Source: an uncultured Caldilineaceae bacterium (GTDB lineage Bacteria > Chloroflexota > Anaerolineae > Caldilineales > Caldilineaceae). Taken from it: a DNA stretch of 64,000 nt. Below are positions 25,236 to 32,946 of this stretch, piece by piece; the first letter of the stretch is position 1; each line of letters begins with the position of its first letter. Both the position numbers and the translations under genes were made by a program. The stretch covers positions 3,432,722 to 3,496,721 of the forward strand of contig OY282381.1 in the NCBI GenBank assembly GCA_958295915.1, given 5' to 3'. Under the pieces are notes generated by a model. That model was not told the origin of the DNA and searched no databases. It saw only the letters and a program-made list of their open reading frames with translations.

Positions 25236-26935
25236 CGTTCTGTCTCGGCGTCGAACATCCGCGCCGAAGGTTCCATCACCGGCCACGGCATCGGTCCTGG
25301 CACTTCGATCAATGTGATCCTGTCTGCCGCGATCGCCTCTGCAACCGTCGGGCCGAGTTGATCCATGGCTGTGACTCGGCGGCCGTCAACACCGAACGCC
25401 TGGGCGAGCGCCATAAAGTCCGGATTCACAAGGTCAACAGCGTGCGTGCGCCCGTAGCGCGCCTCCTGCTGCGGCCGCAGGACACCGTAGGCGTTGTCGT
25501 TGAAGACCAGTACCACGATCGGCACGTCAAACTGCACGGCGACCGCCAGTTCCTGGCAGTTGAACAGAAAGCCGCCATCGCCTGAAAGGACAACTACCGG
25601 GCGCTCTGGCCGCGCCAGCTTTGCGCCGATCGCCGCCGGCATGCCAAAGCCCAGCGTGCAGAAACCCCATGGGTATACGTTCGTGCGCGGCTCGTATATA
25701 TCGAGCAACCGCCGACACCAGTAAGCGGCTACGGTCAGATCGCTCACGACGACCGTCTCGCGCGGCAGGGCAGCCCGCAGTGTGCGCACGAGTTCTACGC
25801 CTTCGGGCGCACGCGCATGACAGTAGCGCAAAATATCTTGCCGCAGTTTGGCGACATCCTCGCGCCTTTTTGTAGGGGCGCCCATCGCGCCCCACTGTGG
25901 CGCGCAAAACGATCTTGTGGTTGCCCAGCTGCCCAGCTTCTGCGCCTCCCGCAACTGCGCGTTGATCTGTCGCAACGACGCACGCGCATCCCCCACAACA
26001 CCGACCGCCGCCGGGTAATTGCGGTCGATTTCCTCTCGATCTACGTCGATGTGAATCAGTGAGGCCGGCAGGCGCAGGGCCCAGCGCTCCGTTTCCTCTT
26101 CCGTAAAGCGCGTGCCGACGGCCAGCATAACATCACATTCGGCGAGAAATTCGCGGGCCGCGGGATGCAGGATCACGCTCCCGGCGGACAGTGGATGATC
26201 GTCCGCAATCGCGCCCTTTCCCAGCACCGTGGTGAAGATCGGCGTTTGCATGCGCTCGGCCAGCTGCCGCAGCTCGTCGCTGGCGTCGCTGGTGATCACG
26301 CCGCCGCCCGCCCAGATGACGGGACGCCGGGCCGCTTTTAACAGCGCGACGGCCCGGTCGATCTGGTCCGCATCCGGCGCCAGACGACGCGCTACAGCCG
26401 CTTCGGGGATTGTCACGTCGTCACTGGCATCCAGCGCATCGCACGGAACTTCAACTGCCGCCGGGCGTGGTCGGTCAGTTTGCATGCGCGCAAACGCCTC
26501 CCGCATGACGCCGGGGATCGAGCGCACCGTGTCAGCGCGTGCGCACCATTTTGTCACCGCGCGAAAGCCGCCCAACTGGTCGCGACACTCGTGCAGAAAC
26601 CCCTTGTCCAGACCGATCCCGGCCGCAGGGATCTGGCTGGCAATGCACAGCACGGGTGACGAATCGCTGAAGGCCGTCCCGAGCGAGGCCAGGGTATTGA
26701 GGGCGGCAGGTCCAGTAGTGCTCAGGCACACACCGACCCGACCGCTGGCCCGGGCGTAGCCGTCGGCCATGAAGGCGGCGCCCTGTTCATGGCGCGCGAC
26801 GATGTGCCGGATACTGCCGGCATCGCCTAGCGCGTCATACACAGCCAGATTATGGGTGCCCGGAATGCCGAACACCATGTTGACATTATGCGCTGTCAGA
26901 GAACGAACGACAGCTTCACCACCGGTCATGCGCAT
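25232..26935 (-). CDS. Thiamine-pyrophosphate enzyme, acetolactate-synthase-like, with an in-frame repeat insertion
   Basis: A 567-residue three-domain TPP enzyme. The N-domain has FGIPGTHNLAVYDAL and the catalytic Glu50 in ARHEQGAAFMADGYAR. The middle domain has RPVIWAGGGVITSD. The C-domain has the TPP-Mg motif GDGGFLFN...NDNAYG. Members decarboxylate or carboligate 2-keto acids (acetolactate synthase, oxalyl-CoA decarboxylase and similar). In the linker between middle and C-terminal domains, roughly residues 333-355 (GSWATTRSFCAPQWGAMGAP) are encoded by a long copy of repeat B without breaking the frame. ATG 26935 has AAAGGAG ten bases upstream. It is coupled to the Gfo/Idh gene. Confidence 0.9.
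   Translation of the reverse strand: MRMTGGEAVVRSLTAHNVNMVFGIPGTHNLAVYDALGDAGSIRHIVARHEQGAAFMADGYARASGRVGVCLSTTGPAALNTLASLGTAFSDSSPVLCIASQIPAAGIGLDKGFLHECRDQLGGFRAVTKWCARADTVRSIPGVMREAFARMQTDRPRPAAVEVPCDALDASDDVTIPEAAVARRLAPDADQIDRAVALLKAARRPVIWAGGGVITSDASDELRQLAERMQTPIFTTVLGKGAIADDHPLSAGSVILHPAAREFLAECDVMLAVGTRFTEEETERWALRLPASLIHIDVDREEIDRNYPAAVGVVGDARASLRQINAQLREAQKLGSWATTRSFCAPQWGAMGAPTKRREDVAKLRQDILRYCHARAPEGVELVRTLRAALPRETVVVSDLTVAAYWCRRLLDIYEPRTNVYPWGFCTLGFGMPAAIGAKLARPERPVVVLSGDGGFLFNCQELAVAVQFDVPIVVLVFNDNAYGVLRPQQEARYGRTHAVDLVNPDFMALAQAFGVDGRRVTAMDQLGPTVAEAIAADRITLIEVPGPMPWPVMEPSARMFDAETER
25872..25937. repeat. Palindromic element B, long version, inside the TPP enzyme gene
   Basis: TGTAGGGGCGCCCATCGCGC, CCCACTGTGGCGCGCAAAAC and CTTGTGGTTGCCCAG match the intergenic block at 27921-27978 almost base for base. 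Here the block lies inside an open coding region. Confidence 0.85.
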
Positions 26936-26943
26936 TCGTAGCA

Positions 26944-27013
26944 GTCTCCTTTGGGAACTTCCCAGTTGTTAGTTGCGAGTCACTGCAGTTCACTGACTAC
27001 TGAAAACTGCAGT
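26944..27013. repeat. Repeat family C, copy 2
   Basis: GGGAACTTCCCAGTTGTTAG, CACTGCAGTTCACTGACTAC and TGAAAACTGCAGTCAG form overlapping inverted matches in the spacer between a permease stop and the TPP enzyme start. Confidence 0.6.
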
Positions 27014-27879
27014 CAGGCCTTTAACCCGGTCATGGCGATGCCCCGGATGAAGTATCGCGAGGCGAAGCTGTAGATGATCATGATCGGCACAACCGTCAGT
27101 ATGGAGCCGGCCGCCCACATCTCGTAACGCGTCCACCACAGGTTGCGCAGGCCAGCCAGCACCAGCGGCAGTGTCTGCTTGTCAAGGCTGTTCAGGACGA
27201 TCAGGGGCCACAGGTAGCTATCCCAGTTGCTGAGGAAGACAAAAACGGCCAGTGCAGACATCGGTGAAAGGGACATTGGCAGCACGAGCATGAAGAAGAT
27301 GCGCCATTCGGATGCGCCATCGATGCGAGCCGCATCGATCAACTCGAAAGGGATGCTCTCCATGAACTGACGCATCAGGAAGATGCCGAACGCCGTGAAG
27401 AACCCCGTGACGATGATGCCGCCCAGCTCGTCGGCAAGCTTGAAGTCTCGGGCGATTGTGACATAAAGCGGCACCATCACGACGGCGAATGGCACCATCA
27501 TCGTAGAAAGGATGATGGTGAACAGGAGCTCCTTGCCTGGAAAGCGGTACTTGGAGAATATATACCCCATGACCGCAGAGGTGAACACGGACACCACCGT
27601 CACCGATATCGCTGCCACCAGGCTGTTGCGAAAGGCAGCCACGAAGTTCACCCGGTTCAAGATCTCCTCAAAGTTTTGCAGCGTCCACGTGTGGGGCAGG
27701 AGGTCTTTGGATTCAACGAGCTCCTTGAACGGTTTGAAGGAGGCGAAGGTCATCCACACGAAAGGAAAGATGGCCATTACCGACATCCCCAACAGCAACG
27801 CGTGGAGGATACCTTGCGATATGAGTATGCGCGCTGCTGGCCAGCGCTGCGCGTGCCCTGATTTCCTGATAGCTGCCAT
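27013..27879 (-). CDS. Carbohydrate ABC transporter permease, MalG type (importer 4)
   Basis: About 288 residues with six hydrophobic segments and the EAA loop ELIDAARIDGASEWRIFFML; it ends FIRGIAMTGLKA as usual for this branch. ATG 27879 (MAAIRKSGH) has an AAGGA site ten bases upstream; MKDTSVMAAI at 27897 is a second option. The frame is open further up to 28011 only because it runs through a stop-free B element. It pairs with the permease encoded at 28016. Confidence 0.88.
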   Translation of the reverse strand: MAAIRKSGHAQRWPAARILISQGILHALLLGMSVMAIFPFVWMTFASFKPFKELVESKDLLPHTWTLQNFEEILNRVNFVAAFRNSLVAAISVTVVSVFTSAVMGYIFSKYRFPGKELLFTIILSTMMVPFAVVMVPLYVTIARDFKLADELGGIIVTGFFTAFGIFLMRQFMESIPFELIDAARIDGASEWRIFFMLVLPMSLSPMSALAVFVFLSNWDSYLWPLIVLNSLDKQTLPLVLAGLRNLWWTRYEMWAAGSILTVVPIMIIYSFASRYFIRGIAMTGLKA

Positions 27880-27920
27880 AACTGAAGTGTCCTTCATCGA
27901 AACCACAGTGGTTCGTGATC

Positions 27921-27978
27921 GGTAGGAACAACCATCGCGCCCCACTGTGGCGCGCAAAACAACCTTGTGGTTGCCCAG
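27921..27978. repeat. Palindromic element B, long version, intergenic
   Basis: ATCGCGCCCCACTGTGGCGC with the flanks AACAACCTTGTGGTTGCCCA matches the insertion in the TPP enzyme gene. It is followed directly by a family D unit. Confidence 0.85.
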
Positions 27979-28005
27979 GGGCCGGCGCAAGACGCCGACC
28001 CTACT
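27979..28005. repeat. Repeat family D, copy 1
   Basis: GGCCGGCGCAAGACGCCGAC with CCTACT; the CAAGACGCCGACCCTAC core recurs at 34783-34800, there too next to TTGCCCAG. Confidence 0.6.
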
Positions 28006-28015
28006 GGCCACTGAC

Positions 28016-28969
28016 TTAGTAGGACCACGTGGGACGGATCAACTTGATCTGCAATATGCTGATGGTCAGGATGAACACAAACTGCAACAGGGAGGCAGCC
28101 GTGGCCGTGCCGAAACGTGTGTCTACGAATGCTTCCTCGTAGATCAGCATGTTATATAAGTAGGTAGCGCTGCCCGGCCCACCCTGCGTAAGGACAGTGG
28201 GCAACGTAAACTCCTGCAGGGAACCGATGGCCAGCAGCACCGTGATCAGAACCACAGTATGGCCCAGCAGGGGCAGTGTGATGCGCCAGAACTGCTGCCA
28301 GGCATTGGTGCCATCGACCAGGGCCGCGTCGTACAGCTCCGCGGGTATGTTCAGTATACCGGCCGTGAGGATTACGACGAAGAAACCGATCCCTTTCCAG
28401 GCGGCGATAATGACAGCGGTCGGCAGCGCGGTCGCGGAGCTGGAAAGCCATTGGAGTTCGGGCAGCCCTACGGAACTCAGCAGTTTGTTAAGTTGCCCCA
28501 CCTCCGGATCCATCAACATTCTGAACAGCAGCGACACGGCGACCAGCGATACGACGACCGGGATGAAGATCAATGCCTGATAGATATTGCGCCCCCGCCT
28601 GACCTTGGACAGAAAGACAGCAATCAGCATGGCCAGAGGCAGATTGAACACAAACGACAGCGCAGCCCAGAGGAGCGTATTCTTGATCGAAACGAGGAAC
28701 AGAGGATGCTGGGCGATCTTCAGAAAGTTGCCGATACCTACAAATGGGCTATTGGCTGGCTCCATGATCTTGTACGTAACTGTGGACATGCGGAACGCGC
28801 CAATGATTGGCCTGAAGCTGAATATCCAGTACCAGGCCAACAGGGGTGTAATCATCGTCACGCCGAACCAGAACTGCGGCTTGCGCAGCGCTTTTCTCAA
28901 CATTAGCCAGACACGTTGAAAGCCAACCGCTTCTTCCGCGGTCTGGCCCTTGCCCGCCATTGAGGTCAT
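28016..28969 (-). CDS. Carbohydrate ABC transporter permease, MalF type (importer 4)
   Basis: A 317-residue permease with the EAA loop ELYDAALVDGTNAWQQFWRI and TQGGPGSATYLYNMLIYEEA near the C-terminus. The long cytoplasmic N-terminus (about 35 residues) is usual. ATG 28969 lies in TTCAGAGCTGATGACC without a clear Shine-Dalgarno. With the MalG-type partner, the GH36 enzyme and the binding protein at 31303 it makes an alpha-galactoside-like uptake set, though the ligand is only inferred from the glycosidase. Confidence 0.88.
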   Translation of the reverse strand: MTSMAGKGQTAEEAVGFQRVWLMLRKALRKPQFWFGVTMITPLLAWYWIFSFRPIIGAFRMSTVTYKIMEPANSPFVGIGNFLKIAQHPLFLVSIKNTLLWAALSFVFNLPLAMLIAVFLSKVRRGRNIYQALIFIPVVVSLVAVSLLFRMLMDPEVGQLNKLLSSVGLPELQWLSSSATALPTAVIIAAWKGIGFFVVILTAGILNIPAELYDAALVDGTNAWQQFWRITLPLLGHTVVLITVLLAIGSLQEFTLPTVLTQGGPGSATYLYNMLIYEEAFVDTRFGTATAASLLQFVFILTISILQIKLIRPTWSY

Positions 28970-29000
28970 CAGCTCTGAATCCCTTTACATTGAATATCGT

Positions 29001-29027
29001 TGAATTGCGCGCCACTGTTGAGCGCGA
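29001..29027. repeat. Palindromic element B, inverse copy
   Basis: TGAATTGCGCGCCACTGTTG then AGCGCGA, in the spacer between the GH36 gene and the MalF-type permease gene. Confidence 0.8.
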
Positions 29028-29074
29028 AATAGTCTACCTGTGGCGAGCGACATCCAGTCTGTCCCCCAAGCTAT

Positions 29075-31204
29075 TCAGTCGATCGCCTCGACTATCAGTA
29101 GCTCCGAAGTCAATGCAGCCTCCAGGCGCACATGTATTCCAATTCTGGAAAGCGCGAATCCCTCCAGCACACAGGTCTCAGCGGTGTTGTCGAACGTGAC
29201 CCGATAGCGCCGCGCGGGGTCGATCCCCCGCAACCGCAGCAGGTACTTCGGTTCCGCCGGATCGCTGAGTCGAAACAGCCCCACAACTGCCCGCCCGCGA
29301 TCCCGAGATGCCAATTCCAGCACGCCCCAACCATGCGGCTCGAACCCTTTGACGACCGGCGTATGATGGTAGATGCGGCTGGTCTGATGGATGGGCCGCA
29401 CAAAGTTCTTATAGATCTCCACCGCATTCCGGACGCGCGCCAGTTGAACCGGGTTGGGGTTTGCGTCCTTGAGGTGGAACCAGTTCAGCGACGGATGCAC
29501 AAACAGCTGCAGTCGAAACTGAAAATCGAGCTCGGCGGCCCGCTGACCTGACTGACCCATGCCGGCAAGGCGGTCCACCCGCTCCGGCGGCAGGGCCATG
29601 GACATCCCATTGGTGATCGAGAAGGATCTCGGCGCGATCTGCCAGTCGGTGATCCAAGTATGATCGAAGTAACGGATCATGCCCACATCCGTGCGCGCGC
29701 CGCCGCTGGCGCAGTTCTGAAAGATCACATGCTTATGACGTGCCGACAGGCGTTCGTAGATGCCGTAGACAGCCTCGTAGTAGCGCCAGTAGGCGTTCTC
29801 GACGAAGCCAGACTGAAGGCTGTACCCGCCAGAGCCGATGTTGCCGACATTGTAGTCCAACCGAAAGAGATCCAGCTCGTGTTCCACGATCAGACGGTCG
29901 ATCTCGCTCTCCATCCATGCGGCAACCGCCGGCTGGGTGAGATCGATCAGCCCACCCAGTTCAGCCTGACCGTCATAGGGACAGGCCAACCATTCGGGAT
30001 GCTCCTGGGCGACCCGGCTCTCTGCGCCGATGCGCTCCGCGTCCATCCACAGGCCGAACCGCATACCCTTGGCATGAACGTAGTCGCGAAACGGCTTCAG
30101 CCCTTCCGCAAAGCGCGCCCGGTTTACATGCCAATCGCCAACCGTCGCCTGCCAACTGCCATAGGGCGGCGTGTACCAGCTGGCATCGATAAGGAATACC
30201 TCCGCGCCCACATCGGCCACAGCGTCTATCTCGAAGAAGATCAGCTCTGGCGTGAGTTCCTGCTCCGGCCCGATACCGCTGACGACCAGCCCCGCATGCT
30301 CGGGCGCCTGCGGAGGCAGGACGCTGCGGCGCAGGTGATCGTGCAGCGCCTGTATGCAGCCATCGAAATCTGCGATGACCATACCCAGGTGCATCTCAGG
30401 CGTGGTCACCGTCTCCCCCGGCGCGATGACGCGCAAGGGGGCGGGCGCGTCCGGGCCGGCGCGAAACCACAGCCGTGATTGGCCCCGTTCATGTCCATCA
30501 TCCAGATCGAACTCGAAGGCATACCCCCCTGACCAGGCCAGAGTGCCCACGAACTGCTCGCCGCTGCGATGGTTGCGCAGGACAAAGAAAGGATGCCTGT
30601 GACGTCCTCGCCGGTAGCGGCCATCGATGCGATAGCCCGCGTATGGCAGCGCGCGCCAGTCGAAATCTCCCTCATTGCCCCAATGGGTGTCCACAAAGTA
30701 CCCGACTGAGTAAGGGGATTCTTCTTCATCAATGTCATAGGCGGCCGTCTGTAAAACACCGCTCCAGGGGAAGGCCGCGGAGAGCGCGGCCGGCTGCTCA
30801 GAGCGGTTGACGATCTCTAGCCAGCGCGTCAGGACGGGCGTGCCATCCAGCCGTGTATGGACTCGGAGCGTCACCGGGCGCACCGTGTGATGCAATTCCA
30901 ACACAGTCGCCAGCCCAGAGGCGTCTTCAGTCTGCGTAAGGTTGCCCCATTCCCAGTGCGACCGCAGGAGTTGCCCGTCCAGTTCCACCCAGAACGCCTG
31001 AGGCGCTGGGTGCGTGGCTGGATCGAAGCGTTCGGGTTCAGGATTGGTATACCCTGAGCCGTTCCAACTGCGGCCGACGAGCTGTCCTCGGATCAATGAT
31101 TCCTGATAGGCGACAAGCCCCGACCGGTAGGTGATGGTCGGCTCTGGATCGTGCGCTACAAAGACATCAGTGAAGGTTGCGCAAGAAGGAGAAGCGGCAG
31201 GCAT
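29075..31204 (-). CDS. Alpha-galactosidase, GH36 (melibiase) family
   Basis: About 709 residues in the usual GH36 order: an N-terminal beta-supersandwich (to about 290), a TIM barrel (about 300-620) and a C-terminal beta-domain. Catalytic signatures are LFRLDYNVGN, whose Asp (about 450) is the nucleophile position, and NCASGGARTD, whose final Asp (about 506) is the acid/base. FLIDASWY and FGLWMDAERIG are the sugar-binding strands. It hydrolyses terminal alpha-galactosides. It has no signal peptide, so it acts on imported oligosaccharides in the cytoplasm. The ATG at 31204 has GAGGA six bases upstream; an ATG two codons earlier has none. It is embedded in the importer-4 operon. Confidence 0.92.
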   Translation of the reverse strand: MPAASPSCATFTDVFVAHDPEPTITYRSGLVAYQESLIRGQLVGRSWNGSGYTNPEPERFDPATHPAPQAFWVELDGQLLRSHWEWGNLTQTEDASGLATVLELHHTVRPVTLRVHTRLDGTPVLTRWLEIVNRSEQPAALSAAFPWSGVLQTAAYDIDEEESPYSVGYFVDTHWGNEGDFDWRALPYAGYRIDGRYRRGRHRHPFFVLRNHRSGEQFVGTLAWSGGYAFEFDLDDGHERGQSRLWFRAGPDAPAPLRVIAPGETVTTPEMHLGMVIADFDGCIQALHDHLRRSVLPPQAPEHAGLVVSGIGPEQELTPELIFFEIDAVADVGAEVFLIDASWYTPPYGSWQATVGDWHVNRARFAEGLKPFRDYVHAKGMRFGLWMDAERIGAESRVAQEHPEWLACPYDGQAELGGLIDLTQPAVAAWMESEIDRLIVEHELDLFRLDYNVGNIGSGGYSLQSGFVENAYWRYYEAVYGIYERLSARHKHVIFQNCASGGARTDVGMIRYFDHTWITDWQIAPRSFSITNGMSMALPPERVDRLAGMGQSGQRAAELDFQFRLQLFVHPSLNWFHLKDANPNPVQLARVRNAVEIYKNFVRPIHQTSRIYHHTPVVKGFEPHGWGVLELASRDRGRAVVGLFRLSDPAEPKYLLRLRGIDPARRYRVTFDNTAETCVLEGFALSRIGIHVRLEAALTSELLIVEAID

Positions 31205-31211
31205 GAGCATT

Positions 31212-31290
31212 CCTCAAGGAGAGACAAGAGAAGTGAGAAACGACGAGAAAAGAGGAGAGAGAAATGAGAGGAGTTCTCTCTCCTCTCGAT
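31212..31290 (-). repeat. Repeat family F, copy 3, with stem-loop after binding-protein gene (importer 4)
   Basis: GAGAAGTGAGAAACGACGAG matches the 6250 copy. AGAGGAGAGA (31251-31260) pairs perfectly with TCTCTCCTCT (31277-31286), giving a ten-base-pair stem 17 bases after the binding-protein stop. Confidence 0.65.
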
Positions 31291-31302
31291 GTAGCTACGG
31301 GA

Positions 31303-32712
31303 TTACGGTTCCAAACCCAGTTCTCGCACGTCACTGACCCATTCTGTATATTGGGCCTCGCACCGCGCCTGGATCATGTTGACCGCTTCCTCACTCGCCA
31401 TATTCTGCTGACGCACTTCCGCGCACCCTTCGGTGATGGCTGCGCCGATCTCGGCGATGGAGCCGAACCCCACGCCTTCGAATCGGGTCTGAGGCAGAAG
31501 ATGATCCTGGAATACCTTGGTCAACGCCACCAGAGGCCCGTCAGGATCAGCGTCGGTGAAATGATCGTAGACGCCGACCAAACCCTTCCATGCCGTATTG
31601 GGTTGGCCGCCGTAGATCCTGGCGTATTCTGTCTGGCCCTCGTCGGTGGCCATCATGCGCAGAAACTCGATGGTGAGTTCTGGGCTCTTGGACTGTTTCA
31701 GCCCGATGAAACCCCAACCGCCTTCGCCACAGAATATCGGCAACTGCCCCTCCATGACCTTGGGCGCGCCAGCCATGCGGTAGGTGTAGCCAAGTCCCCA
31801 GGATATCGGCATAGATGGTGTCCCGTTCCCGCGCGCGAGCGCCACCTTGCCGGCCAAGGCCGCATCGACGTGGCTCTGGTCCAGTTGCGTCTCAATGCCC
31901 ATCTGCACCGGTGTCTCGACAAACAGCCTCATGGCTTCGACGCCTTCTTCGGTGTCGATGTTGAACTGTTTGTTTTCCAGATTCCACCAGTCGTCGCCTT
32001 TGGGATCGAGCAGAGAACGCAGGATGCCGAGATAACTCATGTCGTCCCAGCCCTGGCTGCTCAGGCCCCACTTGACCACCTTGCCGTCCTCTTCGATCTG
32101 CAGCTCTGTGGCCAGCTCCCACAGGCTTTCGTAGCTCTCGAAGAAAACCTCCCCGTTTAACGGCGGGTACTGATCGTCCAGCCCCAGCGCAATCACATCC
32201 TCGCTTGGCACATTGACCATGTTGCCGACGCCGTTACACTCTGTAGGCACGCCCCAGATCTCTCCCTGCCAGGAGTAGGCTCCGATGGCGTCGCCGATGA
32301 AGTCCTCATCGGGATCCACGTCCATATGGTTGTAGACCTGTTCGGTGCAGGAGACCAAAGCCTGATGCAGATGGAGACTCGTCAGCTGTTCGCCCATGAT
32401 GCAAGCGACGTCGGGCTGGGTGCCGGCGGCCAGCGCGGCAATCACCTTGGGTGGGATGGGCCAGGCCTGGGGCTGCACAGTGACCTTTGCGCCCTGCTGC
32501 TGTTCGAACAGATCGGCCAGACGCTGGTAGGCTTCGACATGAGGGTCGTACTGCAGACCCCAGAGAACACCTTCCTGTTGCTCCATGGGCACAGCGCCCG
32601 ACCCACCTTCGCCGGCCTGCGGGAGCGGCGCCGCGCACGCGGCCAGAAGGCCGACCCCCATCGCCCCTGCCGTGGTTTTCAGAACGTCCCTGCGGCTGTA
32701 CATCTTTCGCAT
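31303..32712 (-). CDS. Sugar ABC transporter substrate-binding lipoprotein (importer 4)
   Basis: A 469-residue family 1 binding protein starting MRKMYSRRDVLKTTAG, with twin-arginine residues and lipobox LLAAC. A Gly/Pro linker leads to the domain start GVLWGLQYDPHVEAYQRLAD. The ATG at 32712 has AGGAGGAAG upstream, a clear choice over the open extension to 32874. The gene directly precedes the alpha-galactosidase gene, so an alpha-galactoside such as melibiose or raffinose is a reasonable guess for its ligand. Confidence 0.92.
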   Translation of the reverse strand: MRKMYSRRDVLKTTAGAMGVGLLAACAAPLPQAGEGGSGAVPMEQQEGVLWGLQYDPHVEAYQRLADLFEQQQGAKVTVQPQAWPIPPKVIAALAAGTQPDVACIMGEQLTSLHLHQALVSCTEQVYNHMDVDPDEDFIGDAIGAYSWQGEIWGVPTECNGVGNMVNVPSEDVIALGLDDQYPPLNGEVFFESYESLWELATELQIEEDGKVVKWGLSSQGWDDMSYLGILRSLLDPKGDDWWNLENKQFNIDTEEGVEAMRLFVETPVQMGIETQLDQSHVDAALAGKVALARGNGTPSMPISWGLGYTYRMAGAPKVMEGQLPIFCGEGGWGFIGLKQSKSPELTIEFLRMMATDEGQTEYARIYGGQPNTAWKGLVGVYDHFTDADPDGPLVALTKVFQDHLLPQTRFEGVGFGSIAEIGAAITEGCAEVRQQNMASEEAVNMIQARCEAQYTEWVSDVRELGLEP

Positions 32713-32799
32713 GCTTCTTCCTCCTGATTTGATCATGAATTTGACGCAAGTGAAAGTACGGTTGTTACAGTTTGCTTGCAAGCCGGGTAGAATTGAGGA

Positions 32800-32830
32800 A
32801 AGATCGTGAATTGACTCGTCAAGCGATCTT
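32800..32830. promoter_or_regulatory. Nested palindrome in a divergent promoter region
   Basis: AAGATCG (32800-32806) and CGATCTT (32824-32830) flank the inner palindrome TTGAC-TC-GTCAA (32811-32822). It lies between two divergent binding-protein genes, 88 bases from one start and 117 from the other. It is a plausible operator, not more. Confidence 0.35.
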
Positions 32831-32946
32831 GCTATACAATCGTGAACTAAGATGTTGACACCGTATTGTATCACTTATGTCAGCAAATTCATAATTGACA
32901 AATTCGATCAGGTTTGACGCCCAAGATACTGGGAAAGGGAGAAGTC

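Noticed and set aside
19823-26935. Possible phosphonate biosynthesis (nucleotidyltransferase, TPP enzyme, HpcH-type protein)
   Set aside because: No PEP mutase with its EDKxxxxxNS motif is present, the aldolases are clearly HpcH/HpaI type, and the TPP enzyme looks like acetolactate synthase rather than phosphonopyruvate decarboxylase.
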